Part shown: positions 40,270 to 45,452 of the stretch, one piece after another
Layout of the letters: every line of letters begins with the position of its first letter
Numbering within the stretch: the first letter of the stretch is position 1
Translations under genes and position numbers: made by a program
Origin: DATIHQ01 sp035480535
GTDB taxonomy: Bacteria > Chlamydiota > Chlamydiia > Chlamydiales > SM23-39
DNA: 45,452 nucleotides
Direction of reading: 5' to 3'
Assembly: GCA_035480535.1 (NCBI GenBank)
Contig: DATIHQ010000096.1
Coordinates: forward strand, 1-45,452
The notes under the pieces: generated by a model
Told to the model about the DNA's origin: nothing
What the model saw: only the letters and a program-made list of their open reading frames with translations
Databases searched by the model: none

Positions 40270-40908
40270 TTAGTCTCTTTTCAATTGCAGCGTGCCCCAG
40301 GTTGCCGGGTGTTGCTCAATGGTGTACTCGTCAGAGGAAACGGCAAAGTGTTGCGGCGGTCCTTCCGCTCGGTTGATCCGATAGGTGAAGCCGAGGCGAG
40401 GGAAGCTTACGGGATCGAAGCCATGGAGGCAGTGAGCGGGAATCTCGATGGAGAGGCGGTAGGAGTCTTCATCGAGGTCCGCATTGACTTGGAGATCTTC
40501 GGGGTGGCACAAACGGTGCATGTCTTCATTTCTAAAGCGGGTCACTTCGCGGCCCAAAAAGTTTTGCACTTGAACGGGGAAGAAGACAAAATGATGGCAA
40601 AAGCGGGAGACGACTCCCTTTGATTTTAGATCGCGGGTGTCGATGAAAAGCTCAACGCTATCGCCCCGCCGAAAGTCCCCTTCGCCCACCTTTTGGAACG
40701 GGCGATGGACGGCGATGTAGAAGGCGAGCTTGTCTACATTCCAGGCGGCGTAGACATCGGCAAAAGATTCTTCATCGAGCATATCGGCTGTCGAGGGCAA
40801 AAGGTATGGTTTCTCTGGCTTCAGCGATCCTTTAATAAAGGAGCAATCGCAGGTAACGCCAAAGAATTGAACGGGAGAAAGTGCGGGAATATCTTCAAAA
40901 AGGCTCAT
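40270..40908 (-). CDS. CBM9-like beta-sandwich protein
   Basis: A 212-residue protein resembling the carbohydrate-binding module 9-like fold, with the pattern YAAWNVDKLAFYIAVHRPF, GDSVELFIDTRD, FTYRINRAEGPPQHFA and a closing WGTLQL. No signal peptide is seen, so it is likely cytosolic, odd for a sugar-binding module. The ligand is unknown. The ATG overlaps the preceding stop codon (ATGA at 40908-40905) and gcsH follows after 2 bases, so it is tightly embedded in the operon. Confidence 0.7.
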   Translation of the reverse strand: MSLFEDIPALSPVQFFGVTCDCSFIKGSLKPEKPYLLPSTADMLDEESFADVYAAWNVDKLAFYIAVHRPFQKVGEGDFRRGDSVELFIDTRDLKSKGVVSRFCHHFVFFPVQVQNFLGREVTRFRNEDMHRLCHPEDLQVNADLDEDSYRLSIEIPAHCLHGFDPVSFPRLGFTYRINRAEGPPQHFAVSSDEYTIEQHPATWGTLQLKRD

Positions 40909-43076
40909 TCGATTTCTCTCTGCAAAGGAATTACAATGGCTTGTTTTTTTATGGTTGTTTCGAGCAACCGTTCGGCTAAAAAGCGCTGCGCATCGGCGGA
41001 AAGGGTTTCTTTCCCAAAGGCGAGCTGTTCTAAAATAGGAGATTCATCCTGTTTCTTTTCCTGCAAATAAAAGAAGACAATTTGTCCATCTGCGGGTACC
41101 TGAATAGGCGACCATTCATTCGGAACGAGCAAGAATGCTTGTTCTTTCATCCAATCCTCCTGTGATGTCCGCTGCACGTTTTGTTGTTTCTTTTCGAGTT
41201 TGAATTGTTCCACTAAAGGATCACCTTCCCCTTTTATCCATTGGGGATCGGCGGGATTTTGTTGCAGAATCTTATACGCTTGCCTTGTTGGGGCCAGCAA
41301 TCGATTTCTCGCGTAGAAATCGAGCGTCTCATCGCTCGTCTCCAATCGATCGATCGCCTGAATCACTGAAGCAAAAGCCAAACGGCCCGCTTCCTCCTTC
41401 TCTTTTTCCGGGTATTTTCCTCTCAAATAGAGATCAGTTAAATCAGCCAGAATAGTCTTCGCCCTTGCATAGGTCAAAATATGTTGCCCCTCTACTTTTT
41501 CCACCTCCTCAATCCGAGAGAATGTCTTCCCCTCATCGTTATAGAGGCGAAGAGCGGCCATCGCTTCAGAATCTTTCATCGCGGCGCGCTCCAGCAAGGG
41601 CAATCGGGGATCATTTCCAACGATCGGAAGGGTTGTCTCCTTCATTGGCGCCGCAGCCAAGGCCTCTTCAATCCAAATGGGGTTTTGATCGACGAGAAGA
41701 TTGCGGGCAAAGCCCACGACTTGAGCCCTTTTTGCCGGCTCCAGACTTTCCAAACTTTGAAATCTCTCTTCGCGATTTTCTCCTGAAAGAAAACTAAAAT
41801 TCCGTTTCAGCACCGCCCAATTTTTCTCATTGAGCTGCCATTCCCATATTTCTTTTAAAGAAGGGCGAAGAGCCACTTGAGCTTTCGTCACTTCGGCGAC
41901 TTTTGCGCGGTAGGTCGTTTGCACCAGTTCAGGATGGTTCTTCAACACCTGCTCAACTGACAAATAGCCGCTTGGCAAGGCTAAAGGATCTTGCGAAGGA
42001 GCTGCGACGGCTTTCAAATAGAATTGAAACTGCAGCAAATCGTCAAACTTCTTTAAACAAATGGGCCATTGATATTTCTGCACAACGGCTGTTTCTTGGG
42101 CATATCCCAGAAAATCTTTATAGGGCAAGCTGTCGACAAAGGTTGCTTCACCCACATCTTGGAATAAGCGGCGGAAAAGGAGCACTTTCCTCCACACTTC
42201 AGAGGCTGATTTTTCATCAAAGCCCAATGTCCTTAAATGTTGCCCAAAAGAAATCTCCGGCTTCATTTTTGCCTTGGCCAACTTCTCCAACGACACTTGG
42301 AAATTATGAATCAAATCCCCTTTAGCCTCCTCCATGCTTACTCGATATCCCTTATCTTCGGCGGCAGCGGCGGCATTCAAGATGAATTGCGCCAGCAGAT
42401 CGACAAAATCGCGTCCAAACCAATCGGCCAAGGAGTGGAAACCAAATAAAGACAAATCTTCCTGAGAAAGGCGCTGATCGATGCTCAGCCAAGGATATTG
42501 CTGATGCTGGTAAATCAAAATTCTACGCAATAACTCTGGGGGGAAAAAAGCTTGCTGTTGATAGAGGCGGGACAAATGGGAAAAGACCCCAGGACTCACC
42601 TCAGTTTGCTTAACCAAAGCCTCCATTTCCCCATTCAACGCGGGCAAAAAGCGCTCCCACATCACCCGCGCGCTCAAAAACGGGGCATCGGGATGGACAT
42701 AGGGGCGAAATCGCTTGGCCTTTTCCAATCGCACCTGCAGATCGCCCTTCAGCGGCTCAAAGTAAGCGCCCACAATCAAATCGGCCAGCTGCGTCCGTAA
42801 AAAGTCATAGCGGATCACTCCATCATTCACCAGATTGGGCATCGCCCCTCTATTCTGTGGGGGATCTTCCCGATCTGTGGCCAAGAAATGGGCCAGCTTC
42901 TGCACTTCAGATAATTGAATGGCAGAGCCATCGATCGCATGTCCCACCACCCGATCGTCTCTTTTCTCCTCCTCCCCTATCGTACTGTAGGTGCCAAAGA
43001 AGGAAAATGAAGCGATAATCACAACGGTGACGAAGAGAAAGATATAGCGTTGATAGGTTCGAAGAAACTCAAGCAT
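40905..43076 (-). CDS. Inner-membrane-anchored SurA/PpiD N-domain-like periplasmic protein
   Basis: A 723-residue protein. The N-terminus, MLEFLRTYQRYIFLFVTVVI then IASFSFFGTYS, is a single membrane anchor of the PpiD type. GHAIDGSAIQLSEVQ, which follows, resembles the start of SurA_N domains ('vnG..I...E'). The rest is long, helical and periplasmic. I do not see the parvulin (PpiC) signature, so isomerase activity is doubtful. A periplasmic chaperone for outer-membrane proteins is the likely role. It lies between proS and the CBM9-like gene, with an ATGA overlap to the latter. GAGAGA precedes the start. Confidence 0.7.
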   Translation of the reverse strand: MLEFLRTYQRYIFLFVTVVIIASFSFFGTYSTIGEEEKRDDRVVGHAIDGSAIQLSEVQKLAHFLATDREDPPQNRGAMPNLVNDGVIRYDFLRTQLADLIVGAYFEPLKGDLQVRLEKAKRFRPYVHPDAPFLSARVMWERFLPALNGEMEALVKQTEVSPGVFSHLSRLYQQQAFFPPELLRRILIYQHQQYPWLSIDQRLSQEDLSLFGFHSLADWFGRDFVDLLAQFILNAAAAAEDKGYRVSMEEAKGDLIHNFQVSLEKLAKAKMKPEISFGQHLRTLGFDEKSASEVWRKVLLFRRLFQDVGEATFVDSLPYKDFLGYAQETAVVQKYQWPICLKKFDDLLQFQFYLKAVAAPSQDPLALPSGYLSVEQVLKNHPELVQTTYRAKVAEVTKAQVALRPSLKEIWEWQLNEKNWAVLKRNFSFLSGENREERFQSLESLEPAKRAQVVGFARNLLVDQNPIWIEEALAAAPMKETTLPIVGNDPRLPLLERAAMKDSEAMAALRLYNDEGKTFSRIEEVEKVEGQHILTYARAKTILADLTDLYLRGKYPEKEKEEAGRLAFASVIQAIDRLETSDETLDFYARNRLLAPTRQAYKILQQNPADPQWIKGEGDPLVEQFKLEKKQQNVQRTSQEDWMKEQAFLLVPNEWSPIQVPADGQIVFFYLQEKKQDESPILEQLAFGKETLSADAQRFLAERLLETTIKKQAIVIPLQREIE

Positions 43077-43138
43077 CGGATTCTCTCAAAGAAAGAGAGA
43101 AAAAATATCATATAACCCTTTTTGGAAGCAAGTTCTCC

Positions 43139-44659
43139 TTAGTAAGCCTTAGCGAAAATGACCCTACGGGGGCTTTTTTGGCCGGAGAAGATGCAGGTGC
43201 CTTCTTCATTGGCGATGGGGAGGGGGATGCAGCGGATGGTGACGTTGAGGTCTTCTTTGACTTTTGCCTCAAAGGCGGGGTCTTCGTTCCAGTGGGCGAG
43301 GGCAAAACCGCCGTGGATCTCGTCTGCCTTGGGAGTGAAGAAGGCATAGAAATCTTTGAGAGTGTCGATTTTCACTGTGTGCTGGTTGCGGAAGTGGGTT
43401 GCTTTTGCCAGGAGATTGGCCTGGATGTCGTTGAGGATGGATGTGATTTGCACTTCGAAGTCTTTGCGGGAGAGGGAGGTGGTGTCGCGATGGGCTTTGT
43501 CGCGGCGGGCGAGGCTAAATTGCTCGGCGTCCACTTCGCGAGGGCCAATTTCTAGGCGAAGGGGCACGCCCTTCTTAATCCAATTCCAGGTTTTTTCCCC
43601 GCCCCGCATGTCGCGCGTGTCGACGATGACTTTGAGCGGCTGCCCATCATAATATTGCTGCCGGAGTGAGGCAGCCAGATCTTCGCAATAGCTGAGCACT
43701 TTTGCGCGCGCTTCTTCGCTGTGGATGATGGGGATAAGAACTAGGTGGGAAGAGGCGATGCGCGGAGGGAGAACGAGGCCATCGTCATCGCTATGGGCCA
43801 TCACGAGCGCGCCAATCAAGCGGGTCGTCGCGCCCCAAGAAGTGGTCCAGCCAAATTCCATATTCCCGTCGACATTGCGGAATTGAATCCCGCAAGATTT
43901 AGAGAAATTTTGCCCCAAGAAATGGGAGGTGCCCGCCTGGAGCGCTTTCCGGTCTTGCATCATCGCTTCAATGGTGTAGGTATTTACAGCGCCAGGAAAT
44001 CTTTCAGAGGCTGTTTTTTCCCCGCGGATAACGGGCAAGGCCAAGTATTTGTGGCAAAAGTCGGAATAGACCTCAAGCATGAGCTTCGATTCTTTTTCCG
44101 CTTCTTCTTTCGTCGCATGGACGGTATGCCCTTCTTGCCAGAGAAATTCAGTCGTGCGCAAAAACATGCGCGTTCTCATTTCCCATCTGACGACGTTGGC
44201 CCACTGATTGATCAACAGGGGCAAGTCGCGATAAGACTCAATCCATCTAGAAAAAGAATCGCCAATGATCATTTCAGAGGTGGGGCGGACGATGAGCGGC
44301 TCTTCCAATTCCCCTGCAGGGACGAGTTTCCCCTCTTTATTCTTTTCCAATCGGTGATGAGTCACAACTGCGCATTCTTTGGCGAAGCCTTCAACGTGCG
44401 CCGCTTCTTTTTCCAGATAACTCAAAGGAATAAATAGGGGGAAATAGGCATTTTGATGCCCCGTTTCTTTAAACTTTCCATCCAAAATTCTCTGGATATT
44501 TTCCCAAAGGCTATAGCCCCAAGGCTTGATCACCATGCAGCCGCGCACAGCCGAATGTTCGGCCAAATCAGCCGCCTTCAAAACGCCCTGATACCATTCG
44601 GGGTAATTTTCGCTGCGAGTGGGTGTGATAGCAGTTTTCGGCTTTGACATAGTGCTCAT
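43139..44659 (-). CDS. proS: Prolyl-tRNA synthetase, archaeal/eukaryote-like type
   Basis: A class II synthetase of 506 residues charging tRNA-Pro. Motif 2 is RWEMRTRMFLRTTEFLWQEG and motif 3 is in the GWTTSWGATTRLIGALVMAH stretch. There is no bacterial-type editing insertion between motifs 2 and 3. A C-terminal domain ends in ...FAKAY with two Cys (IRC, TCI), as in the archaeal/eukaryote-like form. Several bacterial groups have this form by transfer. The start is ATG 44659 or ATG 44650; neither has a clear ribosome-binding site. It follows lplA by one base. Confidence 0.94.
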   Translation of the reverse strand: MSTMSKPKTAITPTRSENYPEWYQGVLKAADLAEHSAVRGCMVIKPWGYSLWENIQRILDGKFKETGHQNAYFPLFIPLSYLEKEAAHVEGFAKECAVVTHHRLEKNKEGKLVPAGELEEPLIVRPTSEMIIGDSFSRWIESYRDLPLLINQWANVVRWEMRTRMFLRTTEFLWQEGHTVHATKEEAEKESKLMLEVYSDFCHKYLALPVIRGEKTASERFPGAVNTYTIEAMMQDRKALQAGTSHFLGQNFSKSCGIQFRNVDGNMEFGWTTSWGATTRLIGALVMAHSDDDGLVLPPRIASSHLVLIPIIHSEEARAKVLSYCEDLAASLRQQYYDGQPLKVIVDTRDMRGGEKTWNWIKKGVPLRLEIGPREVDAEQFSLARRDKAHRDTTSLSRKDFEVQITSILNDIQANLLAKATHFRNQHTVKIDTLKDFYAFFTPKADEIHGGFALAHWNEDPAFEAKVKEDLNVTIRCIPLPIANEEGTCIFSGQKSPRRVIFAKAY

Positions 44660-44660
44660 A

Positions 44661-45356
44661 TTATAGAATCCCTGCTAGATTCTCAGCGAGCCTTTTTTGG
44701 ATCTCTCTTCTCGCCCCCGCCAACTCTTCCCGCTGCACACCGACAAAGGTATAGGCCTTCATCGCCTCCACTACTTCTTCTTTTTCAAGAAGCAATTCTT
44801 CCAGCAAATCGATCTGAGGGGAAACTAATGAAATCGTCCCCTGATGCAAATAGCCCTGCTTGCGCCTCCGCTGCGCTGCCCCCGCAATCTTTCTTCCCTG
44901 ATAAACGACATCGTAAACAGTGGGCTTGGCCATGCAGAAATGGCGCACATTCCCCTCCCCTTCTTGCGCAATCAGCTCAACTTCCTCTCGCAACCCTAAA
45001 AATTCTTTCATCACTTCCAGCACAGCCCGATTCACAAATTGATAATTCTCTAATGTATTGAGTGAAAAAAACTTATGTTCCGCCGGCATGAGAAAAGAAA
45101 AGGCTAAATCCCAGATATGGAAGACGATGCCGCCGCCCGTCGATCTACGCGCCAACGAAACGCCCCATTTCTCCGCTTTCGCCAAATCGAGATGCTTTTC
45201 AGGCCGAATGAAATAGCCGTAGGTAGCCGACAGCCCTTCCCAATCATAGAGATGAAGAATGGGTTCTCCTTTAGAATCAAGTTCTTCTAAAAGCTTTTCA
45301 TCGAAGCGCATATTATAGTCTGCGGCGCCAATCCCAGTATTAACGACTTTCAACAT
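44661..45356 (-). CDS. lplA: Lipoate-protein ligase A family protein
   Basis: A 231-residue ligase that attaches lipoate to carrier lysines. It shows the signature RRSTGGGIVFH (substrate and nucleotide loop) and the catalytic-type Lys in GRKIAGAAQRR. It is shorter than E. coli LplA because the small C-terminal domain is missing, as in octanoyl- or lipoyl-transfer relatives. The downstream gcsH in the same operon is a natural substrate. It is first in the minus-strand operon lplA-proS-(SurA-N-like)-(CBM9-like)-gcsH. Confidence 0.93.
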   Translation of the reverse strand: MLKVVNTGIGAADYNMRFDEKLLEELDSKGEPILHLYDWEGLSATYGYFIRPEKHLDLAKAEKWGVSLARRSTGGGIVFHIWDLAFSFLMPAEHKFFSLNTLENYQFVNRAVLEVMKEFLGLREEVELIAQEGEGNVRHFCMAKPTVYDVVYQGRKIAGAAQRRRKQGYLHQGTISLVSPQIDLLEELLLEKEEVVEAMKAYTFVGVQREELAGARREIQKRLAENLAGIL

Positions 45357-45405
45357 AAAATTTTACTTCACAAAGAAAGAAATAGGAATTATTAGAAAGG
45401 TCTTT

Positions 45406-45452
45406 ATGGTACACCATTTCGGGCTGTGCGTCGAGGGAATTGAAAAAGTTGC
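45406..45452 (+). CDS. Possible start of a divergent gene, cut by the window edge
   Basis: ATG 45406 follows AGAAAGG at a good distance and opens a frame (MVHHFGLCVEGIEKV) to the right edge. Only 15 residues are visible, so the identity is unknown. It would be divergent from lplA. Confidence 0.4.
   Translation, partial: MVHHFGLCVEGIEKV

Overview
The window is chromosomal DNA of a member of the phylum Chlamydiae, most likely an amoeba- or protist-associated ('environmental') lineage rather than the genus Chlamydia. The evidence is gene content and order. A nucleotide-transporter gene of the ATP/ADP translocase type (npt1), the ytgABCD metal importer with a YtgC-YtgR fusion, a reduced division/cell-wall cluster (mraZ-rsmH-ftsL-like-ftsI-murE-amiA) and a dnaA next to a small TPR protein all follow orders known from Chlamydia trachomatis. 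Ubiquitin-system-like proteins (a USP-like protein and an F-box-like protein), a Fic protein and several Ala/Pro/Ser-rich orphan proteins are typical of the larger environmental chlamydial genomes. I cannot name the species from the sequence alone.

Layout. 1-4.4 kb: a truncated secreted protein, an orphan Pro/Ala-rich protein, and a convergent, overlapping M19 dipeptidase / secreted GH3 glycosidase pair. 4.5-12 kb: a minus-strand operon ytgA-ytgB-ytgCR-ytgD-dxr-rseP, whose first four genes are coupled by ATGA overlaps. 12-19 kb: a conserved hypothetical gene and npt1, an inserted USP-like gene, then lepA and gnd meeting tail to tail. 19-19.9 kb: a Cys-containing orphan and tRNA-Arg(CCT) with a duplicated 3' end. 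19.9-25.9 kb: the minus-strand cell-wall cluster with a MraZ operator. 26.3-30.2 kb: two conserved small genes, an inserted coiled-coil orphan and dnaA. 30.3-37 kb: an outer-membrane barrel, an SPFH protein, a ComF-like protein and a 1397-residue AsmA-like envelope protein. 37-39.9 kb: an accessory patch with F-box-like and Fic proteins and two small genes. 39.9-45.4 kb: a minus-strand operon lplA-proS-(SurA-N-like)-(CBM9-like)-gcsH.

How the genes fit together. The core genes serve host-energy parasitism (Npt1), metal uptake with built-in regulation (YtgABCD/YtgR), isoprenoid synthesis (Dxr), septal peptidoglycan synthesis and turnover (MraZ to AmiA, with the dipeptidase and glycosidase as possible recycling partners), replication initiation (DnaA) and lipoylation (LplA, GcsH). 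Accessory genes sit as single insertions between core neighbours and are plausible host-directed effectors.

The intergenic DNA is rich in large hairpin-forming repeats of at least three families. One family has two copies about 28 kb apart, another supplies the last codons of ytgD, and a third is of the 'CCACAGAG' type. The most unusual items are a USP-like protein whose catalytic Cys and His positions appear substituted, the tRNA-Arg 3' duplication around a perfect hairpin, a MraZ operator in front of a chlamydial mraZ, and residue changes at normally conserved sites in Dxr, DnaA and YtgR. All calls come from reading the sequence; no database search was run.
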